Shown: in pieces, positions 51,701 through 63,072 of the stretch
Layout of the letters: every line of letters starts with the position of its first letter
Position numbering within the stretch: position 1 is the first letter of the stretch
From: Monosporascus cannonballus
Lineage: Eukaryota; Ascomycota; Sordariomycetes; Xylariales
Length of the DNA stretch: 64,000 nucleotides
Assembly: GCA_004154925.1 (NCBI GenBank)
Contig: QJNS01000078.1
Span: forward strand, 169,327-233,326
Direction: 5' to 3'
Position numbers and translations under genes: made by a program
Notes under the pieces: model-generated
The model's input: the letters and a program-made list of their open reading frames with translations, nothing else
Databases searched by the model: none
What the model was told of the DNA's origin: nothing

Positions 51701-52345
51701 AAACAAAATTATAAACTATATAACTTTATTTATTTTTTTGCTTATATTAATAATTTAATATATATCATTAATTTTATTCGCATTATTTTAATTTTACTTC
51801 ATTTAAAGTTTATATAAATACTCTGTTAATAACGTATTTTTCGGTTGTATAATCTTAATATATTAATTTTTCATAATTAATTATAATCGATTAATTGTTT
51901 AATTTTAAAATATTTATATTATCGTTCTATTCCGTGATATTCGAATTTTATTTTATTAAATAAAACTTTTAAGGAAATATGTTACATTTTAGAGTATACA
52001 GTTAACTAAAAATATAAATAATTAATTCAAAATTTTAAACCTATATATTTTGAATACGTAATTATTTAAAATCAATTTAATCAAAATCTAATTTGGTATA
52101 AAATTTGGTAAACGCTTATTTTTAAAATATTTTCTATACTTAATGATATTTTAAAATTATTTTACTAATATTAAATATTTATATTATCGTCGAATCGTAA
52201 AGCGTAATATATATTCTAATCTTTCTATAACCGGATTCGTAATTACTTATATTTTTAATCAAAACCTTTTTTTTCGCATATTAATCAGAAAATTGAAAAT
52301 TATTTTAATAATTAATTAAAGATAATTCTTTTCATAGTAGTTAAA
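48791..52345 (-). pseudogene. E3 5' internal region (probable gag)
   Basis: Reverse-strand match to E1 4443-7900 at both ends. No frame survives. The short perfect inverted repeat AAATTTAAATTTAC / GTAAATTTAAATTT lies near 50168-50200. Confidence 0.55.
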
Positions 52346-52617
52346 TAAAATAAAATAAAAACAATTTTTTTAATTAATACGAATAGATAAGTTATAATAT
52401 AATAAAACGAAAATTATTATATTATAAAACTTACTCCGATTATATTAATAATATTAAATTTCGATACTTAAAATAGTAAAAATAATTATAATAAAAAAAA
52501 TAAAAAGCATTATATTTTGGTCTTAAATCTAGAGCGAAAAGAAACTTTTTAATATATACGTATCGATTGAATTTTCTGATTAGCCTAAATAACTAATTTA
52601 TATTGTATCTTATTTTA
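52346..52617 (-). repeat. E3 5' LTR (272 bp)
   Basis: Homologous to 32966-33246 and to the E1 LTRs but more RIPped. A4 sequence resumes at 52618. Confidence 0.7.
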
Positions 52618-53353
52618 TTTTAATATTTTCGTATATATTGGGATATATTTATTGAAAAATTACATTTATTTTAAATTTAATTCTTTCCTTAATTAATTAT
52701 TATTATATAAGCTTATTTTCTTTCTTAATTTATAATAATTCTTTTCGCATTTAAGAATTTTAGTAATTTGTGTTTCCTTAAAATAATAAATAATAATAAT
52801 ATTTAATTTTGCGAATTAACAACTTATATAATTATAATATATTTTTGACTTTTTATTATATTTATAAAAATATCGATATCTTTTAATATTTATAATTTTT
52901 ATACTTATTATTATAGAAAAACGTTTATTTACAATTTTATTTCGTCGATATTATATATATCTTATATAATACTGTATATTATAATTATAACGTTAATACA
53001 CCTAAATTATTCGCAAAATGATTTCTGGATTTTCGCGTGATACGTTTTAATAATCAATTTTTCGATTTAAATATATTTTACGTTTTTTTTGCTGTTTAAT
53101 AAAATTTAACGCTTAGATAATTTTAATACTTATCGTATCATATTGGCTAAATAAGAAATTCGTTATATTTTTAATATATTATTAGGGGATATAATATGTA
53201 CGTATTTATATTAAAAGTTTAGGCAAAAATTAATTGTTTTTAATTGGTATTAGCTTTCGTAATTTAAAAACATTATCCGTTCGAAAATATATTATATCCG
53301 TTATAACCTTTTAAAATTAAGTTTTGGTTCTTATTTTTTTACTTAAATAGTTA

Positions 53354-55384
53354 ACGTCCCGAATACGCTTAGCGGATAGATAAATTTACCGGATGGTTTT
53401 TAGCATTTCTTGATAATAAATTCAAATTAAATAATCATAATATATTAATATAATATACATAAATCTTTTTTTTTCGCTCAATATATTTATACCTTTTTTA
53501 TAAATACGCATATTATATCGGAATTTGCTATAAATGCTATATTTCCGTTTTTTCGTTTTAATCTTTTTATGATAATTACTTTTAATTATTATTAGTCATA
53601 TTCTTTTATTATTACTCCTTTTTTGGGTCAGAATGATTTATCCTTTTTATATAATATGTATTGTTTTAAAGCTATTTATTTTTTATTTTCTGATATTTAC
53701 TAAGGGTATAGTTTATTTTATATAAGTAATTATTCTTTTTAAAAAAAATATTTGTATATAATAATACTAATGTATTTTTCGTTAAAAGATTAACCGATTT
53801 AATTATTTTTGTCGGCGAGCTACCTTGATAATTCTTTATTCTATTTAAATTTTTATTTTGTTTCCTGTTTCTTTATTTTTCTTTATTTTTTAAATTGTTT
53901 TATTTGTTTTACTTTTTATTTTGTATTTTGTATTTATTGTTTTATTTGTTATGGTTTTATTATTTATTTTTTTTAATTTTGTTGTATGTTTGTTTATTTT
54001 GTTTATTTTCTTTTACTTTTGTTTTGCAAATAACGTTTTTGTTTTATTATTTTGCGGATATTTTTAACGGTTTTCGTAGCGGAAAAAAGAAAACGGAACC
54101 GTCGGAAATAAGCGGTAATACGGTTGGTATAGATATAGCTAGAGGAATTTCTATGTCGAATAAAACGTTATTAAGGTTAAATAAAATAAGTCTAATTTTT
54201 GCGAATCTGGTTTTAATCTTTTCGAATATTATAATAGCTTTAAATGCGTTACAAAAGCTGGTAAGGGTTTTATTTTGCGATATAAATATAATAATGTCAT
54301 GTTAAACTTTCGATATTAAGTAAATTAACGAACTTTAAACTAAAAAAGCAAAATATATTAACAGGTTAAGGCCGATAACAAAAAAACGAAATATGTAAAA
54401 CCTAATAATATTATTATTCGCGAAATATTTTTCGAATTTTATCGAATAATAATTTTTACATTTATTAAAAATAAAAAAACGTTTTGGTTTTTTCGTATAT
54501 ATTCGGATATATATATTACAATATTAAGTTTATTTTAAATTTAATTCGTTCGACATTTAATTATTATTATTTAAACCGATTTTCTAATTCGCTAACAATA
54601 GAGCTTTTCGGTATTAAGAATTTAAGTAATTTTTTTAAGCTAAAATAAGAAATAACTATAATACTTAATCTTATAACTTAAGAATTTATATAATTATAAC
54701 TTATCTTTTATTTTTATGAAGCTTTTTTTAAATATTTATATTTTTTAATATTAGTAATTATTATATCCATTATTATACAATATCTTGTTAAAAATCCTAT
54801 TTTATCGAAATTCTAAATATGTTTTATAATACCGTATTTTATAATTATAGTCTTAATAAATTCAAATTATTTACGAAATATTTCTGGCTTTTTATATTAA
54901 TAATTTTAAGAATCGATTTTCTGATTTAAAGATATTTTAAGTTTTTTAGCCGTTTAACAAAGTTTAATACCTATTTAATCTCGACGTATTGAGTAACGTA
55001 TTGAGTAAATAATATATTCGTTACATTTTTAAAATGTTAAAGTTGAATAAAAAAAGTTTATATATGTATATTAAATATTTAATTAATAATCGAATTTTTT
55101 CGGTTAACGTTAATTTTCGTAAAGTAAAAATAATATCGATTTCGAAATATTTATTAATATATTATTTGTATAGAATAAAATAAACGATTTTATAAATCGA
55201 ATTAAATATCGCATAATTAAATATCGGGTTTCGTTTTTTAACTTAGATGGCTCACTTTATTTTTGTTTTTTATAAGCTATTTTATATTATTAACATTAAA
55301 CAGTAACTATTTAAAGTTAAGTAATTAAAAGGTGTTACAATTTATTCGACAAGCTGAGTTTATTACTAAGGTTATTAGATTTGT
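53354..55384 (-). mobile_element. A3: pogo-like DNA transposon
   Basis: The left terminal repeat starts ACGTCCCGAATACGCTTAGC after TA (53352-53353); the degraded right repeat ends at 55384 before TA (55385-55386). The interior matches A1 and A2, including the 53895-54305 open frame, whose C-terminal part parallels open frames in A2 and A1. The transposase is on the minus strand and unreadable. The element is about 100 bp longer than A2 because of an expanded T-rich tract at about 53830-54040. Confidence 0.7.
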
Positions 55385-55386
55385 TA

Positions 55387-58300
55387 AATATATTTTAAAT
55401 ATCTTTATTAAATGTTTTATATTATTACTATTAATATAAGAATTATTGAAAATAAAAAATTAAAATATTTACTAAAACATTTCGCATCTTTAAATAACTT
55501 AATAATAGCTATATTTCGTTTTTAATTTAATATTTTAAAACTTGATATTAAAATTTATTTAATATTAATTTTTAATTTAATTTTATCTAAAAATAACACA
55601 ATATTAAACAAATTATAATTATAATAATTTACTATATTTTATAATTCAAATAACTATTAAATTTAATTCATTTTATTAAATAATATTAATAATAATTTTA
55701 ACATATTAATATAAAATATATATTTTAAAATATAATTAATAAATAATAATACTATAATTAATGTATTATATAATTATTAAAATATTCATTTATAAAAATA
55801 TATTACGTAATTAAAATATATATTATCATAGTATATAATAATATTGATAAAATTTGATAATATATTTATATATTTTAAACAGTTTTAAAATTATATATTA
55901 CGAAATATGTTTAAACTTTTTAATATATATTATTTCGATAATATTAGAATATTTTATAAATAAAGAGAATTTAATAAATATAATTTTAAACTTTTAAAAA
56001 TTTTAAATAATATTATAGTACCTTTCACAAAATTATTTTAATTATATATATATAATATTAAGTATTAAGAAAGTATTAAATGTAAATATTAAATATTTTT
56101 AAAATAATATAATAATATTATATTTATAATAATAATTAATTTAATAAATATTAAAATACATGTTACAAAAGTTTAAAAAATTAAGAATATAAATATAATT
56201 ATATTAAAGTTATTTATATTTAATAAAACCTTATAAATAAAAAAATGTGATTTTATATAATAAGTTAAATATAATACTTGAATTATGAAATCATTATAAT
56301 ATATTATAACGTTTTATAAGCTGAATTATTTATATACTATTTTATATAAGATTAACTGCATCGAACGTATGTTAATAAAAGCGCGAGCTATTAAAGACCT
56401 TGTAGAACTATAGAACTAGCGAGCATAAGGTTCATTATGATCGAAGTTTGTTAGCAAGTATTCGGCTTTAAAGTCAGCCTTTATGGAATTAATGTATAAT
56501 TTACCCTAATAATAAACACCGGAAATTAATTATCGTATTCGAAAATATTAATTAAATATTTGTCGCATAGATTATATTATATAATAATGTTTTATATATT
56601 TAGCTATACTTGAAAGAATATGGTTTAAACTTGAATATACTTCATATAGTATATAATCATATATTTTAAATTTTGTAAATAGTTTTAATATATTTTAAAA
56701 TATTTTTTATTTTAGTAAACCTTTTACAAATATTAAAGTTTTATAGTTTATATTTATAATATAAGTATAAAGAATTCAATAAAACTTATTAATAATGTTA
56801 AAAACATAGTATTGTAATAGTCTTGATCATCATAAAATTTAAATAATTAATTTGAACTAAATTAAATAAAGACTTTAAAATTATAATTATTAATGTTTTT
56901 ATTTTTATATTGCATAACTTAAAAAATTAATAAATATATTATATTATATTAATATTTTTATAATTAATAATAACTGTTATAAATGTAGTATAAAGTATTT
57001 AGTAACATAGTTTTAATTAAGATATAAATAATATATTTGAATATTCTATAATTTTAAATAATAATTATATTTAAAATTTAAAACTTATATATGATATAAA
57101 AATGAAAGAGGTATTAAAATAATATAACACATTTGTTAAAATACATTATAATTTACATTTTAAAAGAAATTGAAAATAAATATATAAATTGAATTTAATA
57201 GCATGAATAAATAAACTCTAATAAATTATAAAATATTTAATAGATTTAGTTAAAAAGGTGTTTAATAACTTAAGATTTTAATATATACTTTAAATTTGAA
57301 AGGTTTAACGCTATTAAATTATTCAAAGGTTTATGTTCTTAAAAATTAAAAAATTATAAAATTATAAAACTAAATTGATCTTAAACTATTAAAAATATAA
57401 CAATATTTTCCTAAAAAGATATTATATCTAATAATTTGTAAATAATTTTTATATGAAGAAATATAAAACCTTTTAATATTATTAAATGATAACTTTTCAT
57501 CTTTTTGTTGTTAATAATTTTAAAAATATTAGGATTATAATATTAAATGTTTCTTTGAATTTCGCTTCAATATTTCTAAAAACAAATTAACATATTAAGT
57601 AAAATAAATATATTTCTAAATATAAATAAAATAGAACTTTACATTTAACTAACTCAGTAAATATTACAATTCAAACATGAATTATATTAATCTTTACAAC
57701 GAAATATAATATACTTCATTAGTACAAATATAAAAAGAATTTATAGTACAAATATTAATAAATAATAGAAGAATTAAATAAATAAATTAATAGATTGAAA
57801 TGATTTTATAATATTGAAATAGCTTTGTTTAATATTTAATTAATTATGAAAAATATTTAAACTGTAAAATTATATACAAATTTAAAAGAAATATTATATA
57901 TATTTAATATTTATTAACAAATATTTATCAATAATTACATTTAGATTTACGACTTTTAAAATAATAAGAAGCAATTAAAAATTCTTTATGATGAAATAAT
58001 TATTGACCGAATATATAAAACTCATAATAATTATAAATATTTTAAAATGTTTAATGTATAAAAAAGTTTAACAATTTATTGAATTATTTAATTCTGTTTT
58101 TAAACTTTTATATATTTTATTAAGTTTCAAATATGTTAATACTATTTATTTAACCTTTACATTTACGTTTATTTTATATTTTTGGTTTTTCCTCTTTTTA
58201 TAACATTTATAATTTTAAGAAAGTTAATTTACGTATTTTAAACTTTATTATTTTATAATAGATATACCAATATTTTTACTTATACAGAATCTATGTTAAA

Positions 58301-59168
58301 TATTTTATTTTATAAAAATATAATTAACAAATACGAGTAACTATAAATGAAATACTAAAGAATATTTAGAGTAAGATTCGTACTAAAAATACAAGTTTTT
58401 AAAATCATTTATATTAATATTTTATTTTATATATAATTGAAATATTTTGGCGAATATAATAAATTATTAGAAAGCTAGTTATTAATTAATAATATCAACA
58501 AACAAATAAATATTTTAGAATTATAATTTTTAAATAAAAAATCATGTTTTATTTTAGTACTTAAAAAGTGTAATTTGTTTTTAAAGCAAAATGTTAAGTA
58601 TTTCTATTCGCATTAACAAATCATATAATATATGTTAATTAGACATAATTAACTTCATAACAATTTATAAATAATTAAATAAAATAGTTTTTATATCAAT
58701 AGAATAGAATATACTAATATATTGAGTACTTTTACAAAATCTAAAATATATTTATTTATATTTTTAAGCTATTTCTGCGATTTCGAATAATTGTTAAATA
58801 TAATTATTTATGCATTATTTATATTTTAATTGTATTTTTATTAATATATATTTATGCAATTGTAACTTAATAATTAATGCTTTATTTTAAAAGGTTTTAA
58901 AAATATATTTAATATAAAATAATTTATGAATCTTTTTGTTTCGTATTTATAAGATTCTTTATATAATATAATTTTTAGAATTTATAATTCTTGTATATCA
59001 ATATAATATAGCTCTAAATCAGCTAATATATTAATTAAATAATTTATTAACTAATATTCTCTATATATATAAATATTAATATTAAAACTTTTTAAGATGT
59101 GAAAGGTAATTCCAAAATAGTAAATTTGCATTATACTTAATAATTTTTAAGCTTATTAATATACTTAA
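55387..59168. other. Extremely AT-rich, CG-poor block
   Basis: No open frame of note. CG dinucleotides are very rare (for example one in 57001-57300), while CA and TG remain, the reverse of the RIPped retroelements. The only better-preserved patch is 56340-56560, which contains the dispersed repeat shared with 28990-29230. Origin is unknown: an old decayed repeat, or DNA mutated by a different route. Confidence 0.5.
56390..56590. repeat. Dispersed repeat, copy 2
   Basis: Less RIPped partner of 28990-29230, in the same orientation, within the CG-poor block. Confidence 0.6.
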
Positions 59169-59368
59169 ACCAAACCACCTTTTGACGAATTGCCGATTAA
59201 TGTCCTTTTAGCATTCGTCATCCGGTAATTCGTATCTATCGAGCTAAGACTGATATTCAACCTCTGGCTGATACAGGATGACTGGTCCGCCGTTGGTGAT
59301 TTAGGCCTGGGCAATGCCGCGGCCGATATTGGCCGGGTAGCTAGAGGGCTTAATATCTCCGTGATCCC

Positions 59369-60189
59369 CTAGGGCAGGGGATTAAAATGGAGACCAGACC
59401 CCAGAGGCAGGCTAGAGCTAACGCCCGTATCGAGCAGCTCTGCAACACATCTGTGCTCTTGAAGCAGTTGCGAGGCCAAGACCAAAGGCGTGAACAGCTC
59501 GAATCGAGCGTCCTTACCCGGTACGGGGGAATGATAGCCGGTCTTACTCCAAGCTAGCAGGCGGTGTCGAGCGATATAGACGGCCACCTCAGCGTTGTAA
59601 GGCAGTACCCGGAGCTTCTCCCATTTGTCGTATTTTAGAACGGCCTTCTACATCAGCTCGAGCTCGTCCTGGTTCATGTCAGTATAGGCCTTGTTGGCAA
59701 TACGACCTTGGGCATCCGTCCACAGCCAGCCCAAGGATTCAGCCGCGCCGCCGACATGCACCTTCAGGTAAGTCGCCTGACAGGCTTTTCGAGCAGCAAG
59801 CTGCAGGATTTGTCAGTTCACCCATCGCTTATACGTTATATAAACAAAAGTCAAGAACTAACCTCCTGAGGTTTACCCTTGTTAGGCAGGTCTTCGGTGA
59901 ATCTGCCTGCTACGATGCTTGTCTGCAGGAACTTTCTGTCCGCGATTTTCGGTTCCATAAGGGAATCGTCGGTAGTGGCCCAGCCGTCGATGAAGATGGC
60001 CGCCTCAAACTCCGTGATAACACTCTCGGCCATCACCATACCTTTGGCCATGCTTTCGCCTGCCTTCCAGATGTCCCTGAGGGCCAGTTTCTGCTCAGGC
60101 GTAAGGTCACTGATGCGTGTGTAGGTCTTGGGCTGCACCATGTTTGGCGTATTCACAGCCGGTTCCGAGGAATGGTCCCGGAGACTCAT
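59369..60189 (-). pseudogene. Uncharacterised two-exon gene with one in-frame stop
   Basis: Exon 1 is 60189-59863 (starts MSLRDHSSEPAV, includes SDLTPEQKLALRD). The intron is 59862-59801 (62 bp, GTTAGT donor, CTGAC branch, CTGCAG acceptor). Exon 2 is 59800-59369, ending HFNPLP-TAG, and includes GGAAESLGWLWTDAQGRIAN and VAVYIARHRLLAWSKTGYH. Total is 252 codons. A TAG at 59650-59648 interrupts exon 2; it fits one C-to-T change from CAG or a G-to-A change from TGG, the typical RIP result, but surrounding codons are unharmed. No intron can bypass it in frame. The family is unrecognised: no signal peptide, no membrane segment, mixed helical composition. The degraded homologue lies at 1399-2271. 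It could be a recently killed gene or a gene with a sequencing error. Confidence 0.65.
59801..59862 (-). other. Intron of the 59369-60189 gene
   Basis: 62 bp, donor GTTAGT, branch-like CTGAC, acceptor CTGCAG. Joining the exons keeps the frame (KPQE to LAARKACQATY). Confidence 0.7.
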
Positions 60190-61647
60190 GATGATCGTGG
60201 GAGAATGCTTGGACTGGAATGGTATGGTGTTGCTGAGTATGGTTTAATCATACGAGGAAAAGTGATGCGCAAATCTTAATTCGACTGTGTGCATATAGCA
60301 TGCGGAAATGGATTTGGATGTGTTTTTGTAATGGTGCATCCAGGACGGCGGGTTCCTCAAGTTATCTCACTTTGGCCCAACGCGGCTATATAGTTATCGC
60401 GAGTTGGCCTTTTAAAACAGCGCACCTTGTTTTTCTGTCGTAGAATAGGGGTATCTATGTTAGTCCTCAAGCTCCCAGCACCCCGGAAGAACCTTATTCC
60501 GGCGCGCCCACAGTATATAGAGAGCTTCCTAGCCACCGCTCCCTGGAGCTCAATTCTAGCCAGACAATTATCACTTCCCACACTCTATGTCACCTTATCC
60601 TCTGATCAGCTTAACTGTCACATTTTCTCTATTGGATTCTTTGGTAGGGTTAGTTCTAGGCCTTTCTGGGAATTCCCTAGGAATTTCCTAGGAATCCAAC
60701 AGTCCGTGGAAATCAATCTATAGTCACCTGCCCGTCGCGCGGAGGCCATCTACAGCACCTTTCACATGCGTGGCCTATACTTACCCCACATACGGAGGTA
60801 CTCCTGCCTCCTCAGCGTTACTCCTTAGCCGTACTTGCCAATTTGGAAGAATGATCACGAATTTCTAATGTGACGAGTAGAAATTTACCGCACAGCCCTG
60901 CAATTCATCGTGACTCTTTGGGTGGCCACTCCCAGACCTACCGCCGTCCGGCTTGTACCCTTACCCCCTTACTACTCTGCCGATTTCGACCGTATAACCA
61001 GGAACTGCCATTGTCGCATATGACTTAAGTACGGATTCCCTCGCCTGGCCTGCAGATGCCGCTTTTACCCCTTCAATTGGATACGGAAGGCGGCCAAGGC
61101 ATTATGGCCATACTGGTTTTCCGTGTTCTAGAACACAGAACTTCCCCGTCGTGTCAGGCCGCAATTGCGAAGCCTTTTGCCTACGAGGGATAATATTGAT
61201 AAAGCCCTCATGCCTTCTCTCACTGTCGATGGTGATACCGTTAACTACATAAACCGGATTATAGCACTACCACTGGATGTCCTCCATGCGACAACCCCCG
61301 CCTACTTGTTATCATTCAATCTTTGGGCTATCTATACCATTATCCTAAAAAATGGGACGCAGAACCGAGGGTTTACACAGGCTCCGTAACGAGCATGCAC
61401 CGTAGCCTTCGCAAACGTGTATAGGATTATAATACTGGGAATAACATTATTACTGGAATCCGCGAGCTTTCGTCGAAAAATTGTAAAATAACGCATATAG
61501 GTCTTTTAGCCATTACGGCGACTTTTTGTAAGGCAGATATATATCCCATACGTAATCTATTCCTACTCCTTGAAACCTTATTCACGTACGACCTTTGGAC
61601 TATGAATAGTTTTCAAGATTACGGTGTCGCATTTCTCTGACCCCTAA
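60190..61647. other. GC-normal intergenic DNA, no gene seen
   Basis: Contains the presumed promoter of the minus-strand gene (a TATATAG-like site near 60388) and a TATATAGAGAG box at about 60514 facing right with no evident gene behind it. A short duplication CCTAGGAAT occurs twice near 60678-60697. Open frames 60357-60581, 60427-60723 and 61165-61389 lack coding character. Confidence 0.45.
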
Positions 61648-61911
61648 ATGCCCGACAGCTACTCTAGGGCTGCGACGATGGAGTTTGGGATGACCACGGG
61701 TATCGAGGTTACCCCTGAGGCAGTAGCAATAGCCGCAGCAAAGACCGAGAAACGGTGTAAGAGAAATAACGAATTGTTACGGGCAAGACGCGCTGTTAAG
61801 AAGGCGGCGGGGATCGTACCTAGGCCCAGGCCGGCGGAACAGCAAAAGAGATATAACGCAAGGAGAAGGGCGTTATATGCTGCTAAAAAGGCGGCTAGGG
61901 ATACCAAGTAA
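61648..61911 (+). CDS. Short basic protein of 87 residues, doubtful
   Basis: Starts MPDSYSRAATMEFGMTTG and ends KKAARDTK. The C-terminal half is strongly basic and repetitive (NNELLRARRAVKKAAG and KRYNARRRALYAAKKAARD look like two diverged copies of one helix). A second ATG at codon 11 is possible. No family recognised; could be a real small gene, the end of a spliced gene, or a transposon fragment. The longer antisense frame 61659-62099 looks like its shadow. Confidence 0.3.
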   Translation: MPDSYSRAATMEFGMTTGIEVTPEAVAIAAAKTEKRCKRNNELLRARRAVKKAAGIVPRPRPAEQQKRYNARRRALYAAKKAARDTK

Positions 61912-61987
61912 ATGATGGAAAATGCCCTCGTTTTAACGTAGTGAACAAGGGTTATTGTGTCCAAAATTTCCTTTCCCTTAAAATAAG

Positions 61988-62036
61988 TCTTGGCGCGTTC
62001 CAAATAGGAAAATCTTGGCGTCCCAAATAGGAAGGT
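61988..62036. repeat. Short tandem duplication
   Basis: Two units of about 25 bp, each TCTTGGCG ... CCAAATAGGAA, at 61988-62012 and 62013-62036. Confidence 0.7.
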
Positions 62037-62141
62037 TCTGGCAACACCTGCCGTAACATTACCGCCGCTAGCATCCCCCGTTGGGGGGGCGAAGCCCACC
62101 GGCCGGCATGCATGGTTGACATATAGTTGACGTACGGTTAA

Positions 62142-62304
62142 TGTTAGCCAGTAGGGGGTGCTTTAGCACCCCATATACGGAAGATTCCCTCTGATCGGAA
62201 CATATATGTTCCGGGACTAGATCACCTTAAAGTGCAATGCGCATTTTAGAGAACCTATAACTAGTTATCAATATATATATAATTAAGTTCCCTTATATTT
62301 GATA
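62142..62304 (+). mobile_element. Solo copia-type LTR (163 bp)
   Basis: Starts TGTTAGCCAGTAGGGGG and ends TTATATTTGATA. Flanks GTTAA (62137-62141) and ATTAA (62305-62309) are a target duplication with one G-to-A change. It matches the inverted LTR at 62638-62800 over its whole length with mainly transition differences. Inside are GGGTGCTTTAGCACCC (hairpin) and GGAACATATATGTTCC (perfect palindrome). Confidence 0.75.
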
Positions 62305-62637
62305 ATTAAAGGTTTTATTTGCTTAATTAAATCATATATCAATTAATTAACTGCTATTAAAACGATATAAGTCATATATTAATCGTAATTATCGAAAGAC
62401 GCTAATAATAATAATAACGACCATATTGTTAACGTGCTCCGTTATTTATAAGGGACCCAAGAAGTAAGATCGTTTTAAAGGCGAATTCTAATTTAAAATA
62501 TACGCGTTCAATATATGGAATTATATCGATCTTAATCAAAATTTTAATAGCTTATTAAACTTATAAAACCTAATATAGCCTTTTACCTAAAGAAACAAAT
62601 CCGTTATACAATACGAACTAATACCTTAAGCAGTTTT
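62305..62637. other. AT-rich spacer between two inverted LTRs
   Basis: Composition changes here from normal to AT-rich. No gene or repeat recognised. Confidence 0.5.
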
Positions 62638-62800
62638 TGTCAGATATAAGAGACATCAGCTGTGTATGTATTGATCACTAGTTGCAAGTGCTCTAGAACG
62701 CGCATTGCACTTTAAGGTGATCTAGTCCCGGAACATATATATTCCGATTAGAGGGAATTTTCCGTATATAGGGTGTTAAAGTATCCTTTGCTAGTTAACA
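62638..62800 (-). repeat. 3' LTR of the copia element (163 bp)
   Basis: Exactly the same length as the solo LTR at 62142-62304, in opposite direction. It retains GGAATATATATGTTCC, one change from the palindrome in the other copy. Confidence 0.75.
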
Positions 62801-62981
62801 TACCCCTTTAACACCTTAAAGCATTTACGGTATTAATTATTATAACTTTTAAAGCCATAGCTATTCATTTTATTTTTTTTCTGGCAATTAAATTTTCTTA
62901 ATTAATTAATTTTTCCTTTAAAATTTTTCGCAAGGTATTCTTTTATTAATCGATGGTTTTCGTAATATTTATTAGTTTTAA

Positions 62982-63072
62982 TTATTTTTTAAAATGCTTA
63001 AAAAATTTACTTAATAAGGTTTTCGTTAAATCTTTAGCTAATATATCGCCCGTAAACGTATAATCTATTTTA
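62982..63072 (-). pseudogene. Copia pol C-terminus (end of RNase H)
   Basis: The minus strand reads IDYTFTGDILAKDLTKTL then SKFFKHFKK-stop, matching the copia block in which TxxMxADxLTKxL precedes the polyprotein end. The rest of pol to 64000 is too RIPped to read. Confidence 0.6.

Larger units (their letters stand above)
32966..52617 (-). mobile_element. E3: second copy of the E1 family, inverted, split by E4
   Basis: LTRs at 52346-52617 (5') and 32966-33246 (3') are homologous to the E1 LTRs. Internal matches in reverse orientation: 52345-52100 to E1 4443-4700, about 48900-48795 to E1 7800-7900, 40640-40400 to E1 7900-8130 (protease, NTRTESN for NTGAKSN), 34930-35000 to 20880-20950, and 33700-33930 to 22050-22300. 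Without E4 the length is about 11.5 kb, equal to E1 without E2. It is more RIPped than E1. No target duplication was found because the left flank carries an extra 120 bp. The whole is dead. Confidence 0.8.
31971..53351 (-). mobile_element. A4: pogo-like DNA transposon split by E3
   Basis: The left part 31971-32845 starts ACGT after a TA and matches A1 and A3 from the terminal repeat onward. Homology to A3 stops within ATTTCGATTTTTCTC and resumes at 52618 (TTTTCGTATATATTGGG). It continues to about 53351, where A3 begins. The last about 300 bp of A4 are missing, probably lost or displaced when A3 arrived. The transposase remnant is on the minus strand and unreadable. Confidence 0.65.

Noticed and set aside
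55387..59168. Nuclear copy of mitochondrial DNA, suggested by the AT-rich, CG-poor composition
   Set aside because: No mitochondrial gene fragment or long open frame is recognisable, so composition alone is not enough.
59879..60124. 81-codon plus-strand open frame
   Set aside because: Antisense shadow of exon 1 of the 59369-60189 gene.
60427..60723. 98-codon plus-strand open frame with an upstream overlap to a minus frame
   Set aside because: No coherent domain, no splice partner and low-complexity end; probably chance in GC-normal DNA.
61659..62099. 146-codon minus-strand open frame
   Set aside because: Much of it is antisense to the 61648 ORF and it shows no family resemblance; kept only as an alternative.
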